IMG/VR virus record: IMGVR_UViG_3300046791_000587
Location: 1 to 64,000 of that record
Strand: one strand, 5' to 3'
Length of the DNA: 64,000 nt
Origin: a virus
Shown here: one piece after another, positions 23,732-32,105 of the stretch
How positions within the stretch are numbered: the first letter of the stretch is position 1
Layout of the letters: each line of letters opens with the position of its first letter
Translations under genes and position numbers: made by a program
The notes under the pieces: generated by a model
Database searches by the model: none
What the model saw: the letters and a program-made list of their open reading frames with translations, nothing else
What the model was told of the DNA's origin: nothing

Positions 23732-24484
23732 ATGCGCCGCGCCACCCGCATGGTCCCGAATCCACCCTGGGCCACCAGCATCATCGCTAACACGTACGAA
23801 GGCCTCCAGGGAATGGGGGTGCCGGCGCGCTGGCTTCCGAAGCTAAACGACCTCGCTCCCGTCGGAGAACATGGCGTCGAGGCCAGCATCAAGGAGTACG
23901 GATGCGGAGCATACGGATGCGTCTACCCCACCCTCGATGACAAGGTGGTACTGAAGCTGACGGCCGACGACACCGAGGCCGAGTTCGCGGCCGAGTTGGC
24001 GCCGTCGCTCGAGCGTCCTATCTGCGTGCGCTACTACACCGTCATTCGACCCGATGGAGCCCTCGACGAGAAGGGCGCCCAGATCTACCTGCTCTGGCGC
24101 GAGAGCGCGGATCATGTGGGCAATATCGGCGAGGTGCTCGACGCCCAGACCGGCGACGCCACAGCCGGCGACCGCGCGCTTGAACTCATCGGTGCTCAGC
24201 ATGAGGCGGCCCAGGCTGCCTATGCGGCACTCCATGGGGGTCGCTCGCCCGATACCACTCATCAACTGATAGTGACGTGGCTCGAGGCATGCGAGGCGAT
24301 GGCTCGTCAAACGGCGGTCCCCGAGCTACGTGAGTTAGGCGATGGACTTGTCGAGGTCTACAGCGCCCAGCGCGTCCTCTTCGGTGACATCCATGTCGGC
24401 AACCTTGGTCTTGTCCATCGGTCCGACGGGGATCACTGGGTGATCACGGACCCCGGCCATGTAGCGGTGGTCGTCAACCTGTAG
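23732..24484 (+). CDS. Protein-kinase-like fold protein
   Basis: 250 residues. Glycine-rich loop GCGAYGCV (57-64), VAIK-type lysine K75 (VVLKLT), catalytic loop GDIHVGNLG with D219 and N224, and DFG equivalent ITDPGH (D240). It is short for a eukaryotic-like kinase and lacks much of the C-lobe, as in phage kinase-like proteins. Could phosphorylate a host protein or small molecule. ATG is six bases after a TAGGAT box, indicating a leaderless transcript. Divergent from the recombinase. Confidence 0.7.
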   Translation: MRRATRMVPNPPWATSIIANTYEGLQGMGVPARWLPKLNDLAPVGEHGVEASIKEYGCGAYGCVYPTLDDKVVLKLTADDTEAEFAAELAPSLERPICVRYYTVIRPDGALDEKGAQIYLLWRESADHVGNIGEVLDAQTGDATAGDRALELIGAQHEAAQAAYAALHGGRSPDTTHQLIVTWLEACEAMARQTAVPELRELGDGLVEVYSAQRVLFGDIHVGNLGLVHRSDGDHWVITDPGHVAVVVNL

Positions 24485-24604
24485 CGTGGCACCTGTCGAG
24501 GCACGCTAGATGTGGCGCTGTCCGCCTGTCCAGCGTGCAGCATAACGCACCCACGACGAGGACGGTGCACGATCTTGCCAGGGAGTGGCGTAGGGTAGAT
24601 GCCC

Positions 24605-24760
24605 ATGTGGCGAATGCATGTGCTCGCTGAGTTCCTCTACTGGTGGGGGCTGTTGGAGGTCGGGTTGGCCATGATCGATGGTTCGTACTACAGGGAGGGG
24701 TCGATCTACGATGATCGGAACTTCCCAGAGCCGCACGATGGGAGCAACGGTGTCGACTGA
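24605..24760 (+). CDS. Small protein with amphipathic N-terminus
   Basis: 51 residues (MWRMHVLAEFLYWWGLLEVG and an acidic tail). An ATG at 24599 would add two residues, but TAGGGT at 24591-24596 places the expected transcript start at 24605. Overlaps the start of the next gene. Hydrophobic N-terminal helix could insert in the membrane. Confidence 0.45.
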   Translation: MWRMHVLAEFLYWWGLLEVGLAMIDGSYYREGSIYDDRNFPEPHDGSNGVD

Positions 24761-25139
24761 CGTCATTGATCTGCTGCCCCTCATCCGGCGCAAGCGGCAG
24801 TTGGTTTGCCCGCATCAACACACGGAGGTCGGCGACGAAGGCGACGCTTCCCTCACCTGTTCTGACTGTGACGCCAAGCTCGACCCCTGGTGGTACATCA
24901 GGCGGCTTGCTGACTGGGAGTCCAAACTCAAGGAGCGACATCAAGAATACACCGCAGCCTGCGATACCAAAATGAAGGAGACCAACGAGATCATCGAGCG
25001 ACAGAACGAGACGATCACGCGGCTCAACGCCGAAATCTCCCGCCTTACCGACGTAAAAAACCAACTCAGCAATGAGCGTGTCGGCGATCGACTCTTGGGG
25101 CACGCTGCTGCTCGGCCCCGGCGACCGAGGAAGCGATGA
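24750..25139 (+). CDS. Zinc-ribbon/coiled-coil protein upstream of the initiator
   Basis: 129 residues; GTG start chosen for GGAG five bases upstream. CPHQHTEVGDEGDASLTCSDC is a zinc ribbon; residues about 60-115 are a coiled coil (ERQNETITRLNAEISRL). ATGA overlap with the replication initiator suggests a role in replication, for example a loader or partner. Not assigned. Confidence 0.55.
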   Translation: MSTDVIDLLPLIRRKRQLVCPHQHTEVGDEGDASLTCSDCDAKLDPWWYIRRLADWESKLKERHQEYTAACDTKMKETNEIIERQNETITRLNAEISRLTDVKNQLSNERVGDRLLGHAAARPRRPRKR

Positions 25140-26236
25140 CCGCCTTCACCCGGCTCGGCTCCTCGCTCTGGGACTGGGAACCATGGACCGATCTCGCGGC
25201 GCCGGCGCGCATCCTCTGGCTCGCCCTCTACACCTCGGCGGAGGCCAAGCGCCACGTACCAGGTCTCTGGCACGGTGGCATCCCGACCATGGCGGATGCC
25301 GCTCGCATGGCGCCTGACGATGTCATCGCTGCGCTGGACAGGCTCCTCGAGCGCGATCTCGTGGAGTACGATCCGAAGTTCCGGGTTCTGCGCCTGTGCG
25401 AACTCCCCGACCCTGGCGAACGGCCCTCCAACGGCAAGGTGATCTTGGGCTGGTGGACGAGATTCGGGACCGTGCCAGCCTGCCCTGTGCGGGACAGCCA
25501 CGTGAAGACCTTGGCGTGGATCTGCCATGAGGGCTCCAAGCTGAGCGGCAAGGAGTTCACGCCCGACCACGTCACAGCATGGGAGCGGACCTTCGGCACG
25601 ATCGTGGTGCCGCAACCGCGCCGCCGCGGCATCCGGCGCCTGGCCGACTCGGACACCGGGACTCAGGTTCAGCCTTCCCTCTTCCCTCCTTCCCCGGTTG
25701 CTCTTGGGTCTGGAAACGGTATCGCGCCGCAGGGTGAGTGTGGTTATCCACAGCATCCACACCCCGCTGTGGATAACTCTGCCGCTCTGCATCAACCGAA
25801 AGAAATCAGGGGTCCGGAAACCGTATCCGATACGGTATGGGATACCAACAGGATCCCGGATCCCGGATCCCGGATCCCGGAGGATCTTTCTTCTTCTTCC
25901 GGAGAGGGGGATAAGGGGAGGGCACGGCCCGTGCTTGCGCTGGTCCCCGCGTTCACCGCCGCCGAGGTCATCCGGGAACTGTCCCAGGGCAAGTGGGACC
26001 CAGCGTTCGACAGGACGCACCAGAACGCGCTCAGCGCGCTGATCCCGGTGTGGACTGCGGCATCCGTGACGCTGGCCGACATCGCTCTCCTGCGCGAGTA
26101 CAGCGCGATTTCAGGGCAGCGGATGAGCGCCCGCTGGCTGGCGGGGTGCGACATGGTCGCAGAGGTCAGCAAGGCGCGAAGGACGCTGGACCTGCGTGAC
26201 GTCCGGGCCAAGGCCATGGCAGACTCGATGCCCTAA
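25136..26236 (+). CDS. Replication initiator (phage replisome organizer type)
   Basis: 366 residues. N-terminal winged-helix region (ILWLALYTSAEAKRHVPGLWHGGIPTMADAA and LLERDLVEYDPK, quoted in parts) matches phage replication organizer proteins. A disordered middle (about 175-265) is encoded by the origin-like repeats. The C-terminal domain is helical and DnaD/lambda-P-like in size. It would bind the embedded origin and recruit host replication proteins. The arrangement, initiator gene containing its own origin, is that of lambda O. Confidence 0.7.
   Translation: MTAFTRLGSSLWDWEPWTDLAAPARILWLALYTSAEAKRHVPGLWHGGIPTMADAARMAPDDVIAALDRLLERDLVEYDPKFRVLRLCELPDPGERPSNGKVILGWWTRFGTVPACPVRDSHVKTLAWICHEGSKLSGKEFTPDHVTAWERTFGTIVVPQPRRRGIRRLADSDTGTQVQPSLFPPSPVALGSGNGIAPQGECGYPQHPHPAVDNSAALHQPKEIRGPETVSDTVWDTNRIPDPGSRIPEDLSSSSGEGDKGRARPVLALVPAFTAAEVIRELSQGKWDPAFDRTHQNALSALIPVWTAASVTLADIALLREYSAISGQRMSARWLAGCDMVAEVSKARRTLDLRDVRAKAMADSMP
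25744..25878 (+). other. Origin-of-replication-like array inside the initiator gene
   Basis: Two perfect consensus DnaA boxes in opposite orientation, TTATCCACA (25744-25752) and TGTGGATAA (25768-25776). Then palindrome CCGTATCCGATACGG (25821-25835) with further GATACC/GGTATC copies around it, and four tandem GGATCCC heptamers (25851-25878). A pyrimidine-rich tract follows (25885-25900), a possible unwinding site. Confidence 0.7.
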
Positions 26237-26254
26237 CCCAGAAGGAGTTCAAGC

Positions 26255-26440
26255 ATGAAGATTCTGATCGTGGGCCTCGAGATCGAAGGACAACCCAAGA
26301 GGTTTGCGTTTGGCGATCCAGCGCGGGTGGTCATGCACAAAGCGGGGACCGAAGAAGTCTCGTACCTCACCCCAGCCGAGGCGCGCGGCCTCGCTCTTGT
26401 TCTCACCGACGCAGCCCTGATGGCAGAGCGGGACGCCTGA
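26255..26440 (+). CDS. Small hypothetical protein
   Basis: 61 residues with AAGGAG before the ATG. Beta N-terminus (MKILIVGLEIEG) and a C-terminal helix. Shares one base with the next gene. Unknown. Confidence 0.5.
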   Translation: MKILIVGLEIEGQPKRFAFGDPARVVMHKAGTEEVSYLTPAEARGLALVLTDAALMAERDA

Positions 26441-27015
26441 TGCCCAAGTTCAAGAGCATCCCCCACGAGGTCACCGCTGTGCAGTGGCAAGGCTCGGTCA
26501 CGCTGGAACTGCGGGAGTTGTTCGGACCGCGCCCCTTGGCCGTTCGTTCAGACCCTTTGCGCCTTTTCAGGCCTACCCTGGTAGTGCCACTGGTCGGATA
26601 TCAGCCGAAGGTGATGGATTGTATCGCAGATGTCGGTGATTGGGTGGTTCGCACGGACTACGACGAGGAATTAGGCTTCGAGCTCGACGTGATGGAACCG
26701 GAGGACTTCGGCGCCTCGTACCGGCCGGTCAAGGACTCGTCGCCGGTGGGTCTCGAGTTCAACATCGCCATCCCGGCGATCCTGACGAGCGCGAGCGGCG
26801 AGGCGCCTACCGACATCCGCGTGCGGCTCGCAGCAGGACGTCCCTCGCCCGACATTCTCGCTTCGGTCGTGGCTCAACTCCTTCCACACATCAAAGATCC
26901 CGTGATGATCATCGGGTGCGCCCGGACGCTGTGCGCCGAACTTGATCTGGACGCGCTCATCAGGGTTCGTGATGCGGTGGAGGGGATCATGGCAGCGCGG
27001 TCGCATCTCGACTGA
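26440..27015 (+). CDS. Phage-type protein with GDWVV/PEDF pattern
   Basis: 191 residues. The opening IPHEVTAVQWQG and later VGDWVVRTDYDEELGFELDV with EPEDFGASYRPV follow a short protein family common in phages (VTAVQW ... GDWVV ... P..F...Y.P). The C-terminal 80 residues are an added alpha/beta extension. Function of the family unknown. Confidence 0.6.
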   Translation: MPKFKSIPHEVTAVQWQGSVTLELRELFGPRPLAVRSDPLRLFRPTLVVPLVGYQPKVMDCIADVGDWVVRTDYDEELGFELDVMEPEDFGASYRPVKDSSPVGLEFNIAIPAILTSASGEAPTDIRVRLAAGRPSPDILASVVAQLLPHIKDPVMIIGCARTLCAELDLDALIRVRDAVEGIMAARSHLD

Positions 27016-27025
27016 AGAGGTTCGC

Positions 27026-27481
27026 GTGCCCGCCACCTGCGCCATCTGCCTGCAGCCCATCGTCGCTCGCAACGACGTGCGGGTGTTCGGCACCGAGGTG
27101 ATGCACCGGGGGTGCGCAGCGTCTGGCCGGGTGACGGTGGGGGCTCAGCAGCAAACCGTAATCGCTGAACTCCGAGCGGCGCTGGCATCTGCGCAGGAAG
27201 GCGAGCGACGTCTGCTGATCCTTCGGCAACAAGATCAAGCGCGCGTCGATCGTGCAATACACCTCGCCGATCAGCGCGTCGACAACGCCGGGGCCGAGCG
27301 CGATCTCGCCGTCGCTAGGGAAGTCCGTGCGACGATAGAGCGTGACGCCGCCGTACGTGAGCGCGATACCCTCCGCGTCGAGCTCACGAAGCGCACCCCG
27401 CCGCCGACCGCCGTACATCAAGAACCCGAGGACACGAGGGACGCCACCACGATCCGCTTCTCGTTGCTAGACATGGATTAG
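27026..27481 (+). CDS. Zinc-finger plus coiled-coil protein
   Basis: 151 residues, GTG start with AGAGG upstream. CAICLQPIVARNDVRVFG then HRGC forms a small zinc-binding module; the rest is a coiled coil (VIAELRAALASAQEGERRL). Similar architecture to 24750-25139. Unknown role. Confidence 0.5.
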   Translation: MPATCAICLQPIVARNDVRVFGTEVMHRGCAASGRVTVGAQQQTVIAELRAALASAQEGERRLLILRQQDQARVDRAIHLADQRVDNAGAERDLAVAREVRATIERDAAVRERDTLRVELTKRTPPPTAVHQEPEDTRDATTIRFSLLDMD

Positions 27482-27500
27482 CTGTGCTACAAACGTAGAC

Positions 27501-27569
27501 GCGTCGCCGCAGTGACAGGCAAGCCGGGAATTCCCCCGGCCCCATGATTCATTGGCACTGCGGCGACGC
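27501..27569. repeat. Perfect 14-base inverted repeat with inner hairpin
   Basis: GCGTCGCCGCAGTG (27501-27514) is the reverse complement of 27556-27569. Inside, GCCGGG (27523-27528) pairs with CCCGGC (27535-27540). Occupies the gap before the next gene. Terminator, protein-binding site or structured leader. Confidence 0.8.
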
Positions 27570-27583
27570 TTACCGAGTTCAGC

Positions 27584-27856
27584 ATGACCAAGCTACGCCG
27601 CCAGCTGGCAGAAGCACTCCAGGCCAACCGGGACCTTCAGAACCAGATCCACGAGGTGGAGTTCCCGCTTCGGAAACGTATCCGAGAGATTGAGGTCGAG
27701 CGCGACCAGAACGCGGCGCTTCTGGTGGAGGCCCGCAGACTTGCAGATGTCGATCGGAAGAAGATCGATCAGCTCGAACAGGGCATCGAGGCGGCCATGG
27801 CGTTCATCCGCTGGCAACTTTCCAGTGGAAAGACGGAGCGCGGTGGCAGACTCTGA
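27584..27856 (+). CDS. Coiled-coil small protein
   Basis: 90 residues, one continuous coiled coil (RRQLAEALQANRDLQNQIHE). Overlaps the methyltransferase start by 14 bases. Carries the palindrome CTTTCCAGTGGAAAG (27818-27832) near its end, 11 bases before the next start. Confidence 0.5.
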   Translation: MTKLRRQLAEALQANRDLQNQIHEVEFPLRKRIREIEVERDQNAALLVEARRLADVDRKKIDQLEQGIEAAMAFIRWQLSSGKTERGGRL

Positions 27857-28364
27857 CTGGTGGTGCTCTCCACCGGAGATCGCTAACCCGCTGGAGGAAT
27901 TCTTCCGGGGACCTGTGGATATAGACCCGTGCTCCAACGAGCGCTCCATCGTCAGGGCACGCAGGGCGTACACCTCGGGCGGTCTCATCCTGCCCTGGTG
28001 TTTGCCTGCCAGAATGCGGCCCAGACACACCGGCTACCAGAACGACCCGTATTCGCAGTCCGGTGCGTGGACCGACAAGATGCTGCGTGAACTCCGATGC
28101 GGGAATCTTCGAGAGCACGTCCGACTGTCCATGTTCACCCCATCCACCAAGTGGTGGGTAAATATGTGCGCCAAGCCCAGACGTAACCCGCGAATCCTGG
28201 CGCTCAAGCGGATCTCATTCCTGGACCCGTTCGCCGATGAGGCAGGTCAGAAGCGTGATAGTTGCAGGTTCGAGTTGGCGCTGACCTACTTCGGCCCCAG
28301 GCCGGAGAGGTTCACCAAGGTGTTTGCGCACCTGACGAGATGGACGACATGGGGAAGAACATGA
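27843..28364 (+). CDS. dam: Phage N6-adenine DNA methyltransferase
   Basis: 173 residues, GTG start. Fits the phage Dam family: DWWCSPPEIANPLEEFF, VDIDPCSN, GGLILPW, and the catalytic (D/N)PPY motif, which here reads NDPYSQS. The change of the first Pro to Asp in that motif is unusual and may affect activity. Methylates adenine using SAM, for restriction escape or gene control. Its product would act on the GATC sites inside the GGATCCC origin repeats, if it has Dam specificity. Confidence 0.75.
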   Translation: MADSDWWCSPPEIANPLEEFFRGPVDIDPCSNERSIVRARRAYTSGGLILPWCLPARMRPRHTGYQNDPYSQSGAWTDKMLRELRCGNLREHVRLSMFTPSTKWWVNMCAKPRRNPRILALKRISFLDPFADEAGQKRDSCRFELALTYFGPRPERFTKVFAHLTRWTTWGRT

Positions 28365-28416
28365 ACAGCATCAGGAGACCGCAGCGAGTGCGCAATTGGC
28401 GATCGTGGAGGATTCG

Positions 28417-28782
28417 ATGAGCGACGACCGGCCGAGCATCACCAAGATCCGGGCCCTGATCGCCGAGCGCGGGGAATGCGCAGGACCGATGACCACGTTC
28501 CCCGGGGATGGCATCGCGCATGTGACGACTGTGTGCCGTGACAGCTGGGTCGAGTATATCGAGTGGCTTGCCGCGATGGTTGAGCACGCACCAGTTCTGC
28601 TCGACATCGTCGAGGCGACGCTCGCATACCGCAAGGCCAAGAAGACAGCGGCAAAGACCCGCAACATCCTCTACCAGTCGGCCTTCCCTGATTCCATGTC
28701 GGCCGAGAGCGAGGCGCAGGACAAGGAGGAGATCCGCTGTCGCGATGCGTATGACGCAGCGCTAGCCAAGGTGCAAGAGTGA
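28417..28782 (+). CDS. Helical hypothetical protein
   Basis: 121 residues; GGAGGA four bases before the ATG. Predominantly helical, with Lys-rich centre. ATGA overlap with the next gene. Unknown. Confidence 0.5.
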   Translation: MSDDRPSITKIRALIAERGECAGPMTTFPGDGIAHVTTVCRDSWVEYIEWLAAMVEHAPVLLDIVEATLAYRKAKKTAAKTRNILYQSAFPDSMSAESEAQDKEEIRCRDAYDAALAKVQE

Positions 28783-29096
28783 AGGCCAAGATCACGATCC
28801 TCGTCGGGTCGCGCGACCAGCCGCAGCGGGCCCGAGTGACGGCTACGGTGCTCGGGACATGGGCCTACCATCGGTACAAGTACGATGGCTTCACGATCAC
28901 CCATGTCCCCTCTGGTCTTAGCTTGAACGATCTGTGCGCGGACCTCGCGTTACCGGACGCACGGCGCATCGCGCGGCGCCTGCAACGCGAATTCGGCACG
29001 CGGCACTGGCGCCGCAGGGACCTCAAGAAGGTGCCCGACGATGCCCGCTGGGCGTTCTACGCTGTGGTGGCCGAGGAACTGGGCAGAGATCCATGA
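28779..29096 (+). CDS. Hypothetical protein
   Basis: 105 residues. Beta strands first, then a basic helical part (RRIARRLQREFGTRHWRRRD) that could bind nucleic acid. Overlaps both neighbours by four bases. Confidence 0.5.
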   Translation: MKAKITILVGSRDQPQRARVTATVLGTWAYHRYKYDGFTITHVPSGLSLNDLCADLALPDARRIARRLQREFGTRHWRRRDLKKVPDDARWAFYAVVAEELGRDP

Positions 29097-29944
29097 AGGA
29101 GCGCCCCATCATGTTCTCCGGCCCCTCCATCCCCATGGTGATGGCCGGCACCAAGACCCAGACCCGGAGGATCGCTGACCTGGAGCGGTTGAGCGTCGAC
29201 CTGCCCTCCGAGGTTCGGTCGGATCTGTGGGATGTCATGCCTGCAACCGAGCGGCGCATCGCCAAGAAGGGGCGTCATCGGGCGATGATTGGCGACGCTG
29301 GAGCCGTGTTCGCTGTCTTTCCGGATGGGGACCGCTTCGGCCTGAAACCCGGCGAGTTCAATCTCCGACCGCCGCTGGTGGACGGCACCTCGCACCTCGC
29401 CGATCATGGCAACGGCAAGAAGGTCTGGACCGTCACCCCGGTAGGCGAGCAGCGGCTGTGGGTGCGTGAGACGTGGCGCCTGTACGAGTCGGCGAAGCAC
29501 AATCCGTGGCCAGATCTCCCGAGTCGTCGCGGTCCTGATGGCCTAGCGTTCTACCGGGATGGCTTCGATCGCTCCCCGCCGACGCGCTGGCGCCCCTCGA
29601 TCTTCATGCCCCGCTGGGCCTCGCGCACCAATTTAACCCCCATTCAGGCTCGCCTCATGCGCCTGCAGGACATCACCGATGAGGACGCCCTCGCGGAGGG
29701 CGTGACGTTCACCGACTACGGCAGGACGGGAGCCCGAGGAGTGTTGGATGCCCCGCGCACGCTTCCGGGATGGTGCTACGGACCGTCGATGAGTTACGGC
29801 GAGTGCTTCTATTCAGCGCGACATGCCTTCGCTCACTGCTGGAACCGGCTCCATGGCGGACCCCGGTGGAACCTCGAGCCCGGTCCATCGCCCTGGGACC
29901 TCAACCCATGGGTATGGGCGTACACCTTCAGGAAGGAGGCGTGA
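29093..29944 (+). CDS. ASCH-like phage protein (RPIMFSGP...KTQTRR)
   Basis: 283 residues. The opening ERPIMFSGPSIPMVMAGTKTQTRR is the signature of a family common in phage genomes that belongs to or resembles the ASCH/PUA-like fold. RLWVRETWRLYE and the downstream DEDALAEGV segment are also conserved. Probably binds RNA or modified nucleotides. One base is shared with the next gene. Confidence 0.7.
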   Translation: MKERPIMFSGPSIPMVMAGTKTQTRRIADLERLSVDLPSEVRSDLWDVMPATERRIAKKGRHRAMIGDAGAVFAVFPDGDRFGLKPGEFNLRPPLVDGTSHLADHGNGKKVWTVTPVGEQRLWVRETWRLYESAKHNPWPDLPSRRGPDGLAFYRDGFDRSPPTRWRPSIFMPRWASRTNLTPIQARLMRLQDITDEDALAEGVTFTDYGRTGARGVLDAPRTLPGWCYGPSMSYGECFYSARHAFAHCWNRLHGGPRWNLEPGPSPWDLNPWVWAYTFRKEA

Positions 29945-30912
29945 TGTCGGACATCGAATGGACCGACGAGACGTGGAACCCCACCGATGGCTGCAAGGTG
30001 TGTTCATCCGGGTGTGCAAATTGTTACGCCATGCGGTTCGCTGGCAGGTTTGCCAAGCCCGGTGAGCGCTACCACGGCCTCGTGACCATCGGGAAGAACA
30101 AGCGAGCCATCTGGACGGGGAAGGGCAGACTTGACGCTGGAAAGTTGGCCAAGCCGCTGCACTGGAAGAAGCCACGTCGGATCTTCGTGAACTCGATGTC
30201 TGACCTCTTCTACGAGGAGTTCACGAACGAGGAGATCGCGGCCGTGTTCGGGGTGATGGCGGCGTGCCCGCAGCACACCTTCCAGATCCTGACGAAGCGG
30301 GCCAAGCGGATGCGCGAGTGGTTCGATTGGGTGGCAACGGAGCCGACGGGACTGCGGACGCTCCCGTACGCGCCGCGCTTGGTCTGCCGAGTCGAGGCCG
30401 ACAAGCTCATCAATCCGAACATGCATGGTCGGCCGCTCGGCACGGAGCCCCGGCCGAGGCAATGGCCACTGCCGAACGTCCATCTTGGTGTCAGCGCAGA
30501 GAACCAGCCAGCCTTCGACGAGCGCTGGCCTGACCTATTCGGGTGTCCGGCCGCCGTGTGGTGGTTCAGTGCCGAGCCGCTGATCGGCGGCATCGACATG
30601 ACCCACATGCTGGCCGACTTCGCATGTAAGCGCGGCAGGCTCTGGCTTGTGGCTGGCTGCGAGAGCGGGCCCGGCGCTCGTCCGGCTGAGCCAGACTGGT
30701 ACAGGTCCCTCCGTGACCAGTGCAAGGAGGCAGGGGTGCCATTCTTCCTGAAGCAAGCGCGAGCCGACTACCTGCAGCGCCCCTCGGACCTCCAGCCTGC
30801 CATCGTCGCCAGGGAAGGTTCGACGCACAAGGCCGGTGGCATTATCGGCCTCCCCTACCTCGATGGCGTCCAGCACGCCGCGTTCCCCATCACCAAGGAG
30901 ATGACACCGTGA
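29944..30912 (+). CDS. DUF5131 (phage Gp37/Gp68) family protein
   Basis: 322 residues. N-terminal WTDETWNPTDGC with Cys cluster C17, C20, C24, C27 (CKVCSSGCANCYA), followed by IFVNSMSDLFYEEF, FQILTKRAKRM, HLGVSAENQ and WWFSAEPL. These are all hallmarks of the family. The cysteines resemble a radical-SAM-like iron-sulfur site. Biochemical activity of the family is not established. GTGA overlap with the next gene. Confidence 0.85.
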   Translation: MSDIEWTDETWNPTDGCKVCSSGCANCYAMRFAGRFAKPGERYHGLVTIGKNKRAIWTGKGRLDAGKLAKPLHWKKPRRIFVNSMSDLFYEEFTNEEIAAVFGVMAACPQHTFQILTKRAKRMREWFDWVATEPTGLRTLPYAPRLVCRVEADKLINPNMHGRPLGTEPRPRQWPLPNVHLGVSAENQPAFDERWPDLFGCPAAVWWFSAEPLIGGIDMTHMLADFACKRGRLWLVAGCESGPGARPAEPDWYRSLRDQCKEAGVPFFLKQARADYLQRPSDLQPAIVAREGSTHKAGGIIGLPYLDGVQHAAFPITKEMTP

Positions 30913-31667
30913 TCTCGACGTTCACCGTGCAGGCCGCGAAGTGCCCAAAGTGCGGACATCACCACGCTGGACGCGAGGTCGCGTTCGTCTGCGTTGGTTG
31001 CCCGTGTCCAGAGCGCTCAGAACCACAAGGAGATGACACCGTGCAAGAGAATCCACCGCCAACGTCCGTGACCAAACATGCCGTGATTTCCGTGCCCACC
31101 AACGTGCTCGAGGCTGTCGCCAAGTGGACCGGCACAGACGAAGGCAGACCCCACCTGCACCAGGTGCTGTTCACCAAGGGCACCATGGTGGCGGTGGACG
31201 GCCATCGAATGGTGATCGCGCCGTGCGAGACATTCGGTCTGACCATCGGAGTGGACCGGGACCACCTCCTTGCGGCGGTGGCTGCGCAGAGAGCCATGAA
31301 GGCGGACCGCCCTCACCTGATCACCATCGAGAGGAGGCCGACCGACCCCTCAGGGATTGTTCGGCTGGGGATCGGCCCCCGAGGGGTTCACCTCGTAGTC
31401 ACGGCGGCCGACGCTGACAAATTCCCGCCCTACGAGCAGGTGGTGCGCGACTCCGAGAGAGCGGAGAGCTCTGAGAGCCCCGCAGGGCATGGCTTCAACC
31501 CGAGCTACCTCACGGCCATCGCCGAGGTAGACGCGGCCACGTGCGATGCCAGCGACACCCTCAATCGTGGCGTGAAGGTCACCGCATGGAGCAAGGATCG
31601 TCTCGGCGCCATGGTTTTCGAGAACATGGCGGGAGTGAAGTTTCTGATCATGCCGATGCGGATATGA
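30909..31667 (+). CDS. Sliding-clamp (beta)-like protein with N-terminal zinc ribbon
   Basis: 252 residues from GTG 30909. Residues 13-38 form a zinc ribbon (CPKCGHHHAGREVAFVCVGC). The rest resembles a DnaN-type domain: LFTKGTMVAVDGHRMVIAP and the C-terminal MVFENMAGVKFLIMPMRI, like the clamp's ATDGHR and MPMR ends. Shorter than cellular beta clamp. A second start, GTG 31041, has an identical ribosome site (AAGGAGATGACACC), so a clamp-only product is likely. Confidence 0.6.
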   Translation: MISTFTVQAAKCPKCGHHHAGREVAFVCVGCPCPERSEPQGDDTVQENPPPTSVTKHAVISVPTNVLEAVAKWTGTDEGRPHLHQVLFTKGTMVAVDGHRMVIAPCETFGLTIGVDRDHLLAAVAAQRAMKADRPHLITIERRPTDPSGIVRLGIGPRGVHLVVTAADADKFPPYEQVVRDSERAESSESPAGHGFNPSYLTAIAEVDAATCDASDTLNRGVKVTAWSKDRLGAMVFENMAGVKFLIMPMRI

Positions 31668-32053
31668 AACGCTCTCCGCTCAAGCGATCGACACCGCTAC
31701 GGCGAAGGGCCCGGCTGAAGCAACGCGGGGACTCGAAGTACCGGAACCGCCCGCGCGACATGGACTACATGGCCTGGGTGCGGTGGCAGGCCTGCTGTGC
31801 CAGAAGTTTTGCCACGACCCCCTGCTATGGCAACGTGGAGGCCGACCATGCGGGCCGTCGCGGCTACGGGCAGAAGGCCGACGACCGTACCTGCATCCCG
31901 CTCTGTCGGAACCACCACCGGGAGCGCACCGACTTCTCAGGGGCCTTCAAGGGTTGGGACCAGAACGGGATGCGGGTCTGGCTGAATGTCGTGATCGAGC
32001 GCCACCAGCGGTGGTACGCCGAACAGGTTTCCAGCGGAAACCAGAAGGAATGA
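31664..32053 (+). CDS. HNH-type nuclease-like protein
   Basis: 129 residues, overlapping the clamp-like gene. Basic N-terminus (KRSPLKRSTPLRRRARLK), then CCARSFATTPC, VEADHAGRRG and CIPLCRNHHRERTDFSG, a zinc-supported HNH/Ref-like arrangement common in phages. Probably cuts or processes DNA. Near its end GGTTTCCAGCGGAAACC (32026-32042) forms a hairpin. Confidence 0.75.
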   Translation: MKRSPLKRSTPLRRRARLKQRGDSKYRNRPRDMDYMAWVRWQACCARSFATTPCYGNVEADHAGRRGYGQKADDRTCIPLCRNHHRERTDFSGAFKGWDQNGMRVWLNVVIERHQRWYAEQVSSGNQKE

Positions 32054-32105
32054 CCCCAAGAAATCCCTCACGGTTCTGGGATGCCGCTGGTAGGCTTGTG
32101 TCACC

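Noticed and set aside
25851-25878. CRISPR-like short tandem repeats
   Set aside because: Seven-base tandem units without spacers; they fit initiator iterons instead.
24941-26020. 359-codon minus-strand open frame
   Set aside because: Antisense to the initiator gene, whose N-terminal family match is clear.
28361-28420. 19-codon frame after the adenine methyltransferase
   Set aside because: Basic random-looking peptide; the GGAGGA inside it serves the next gene.
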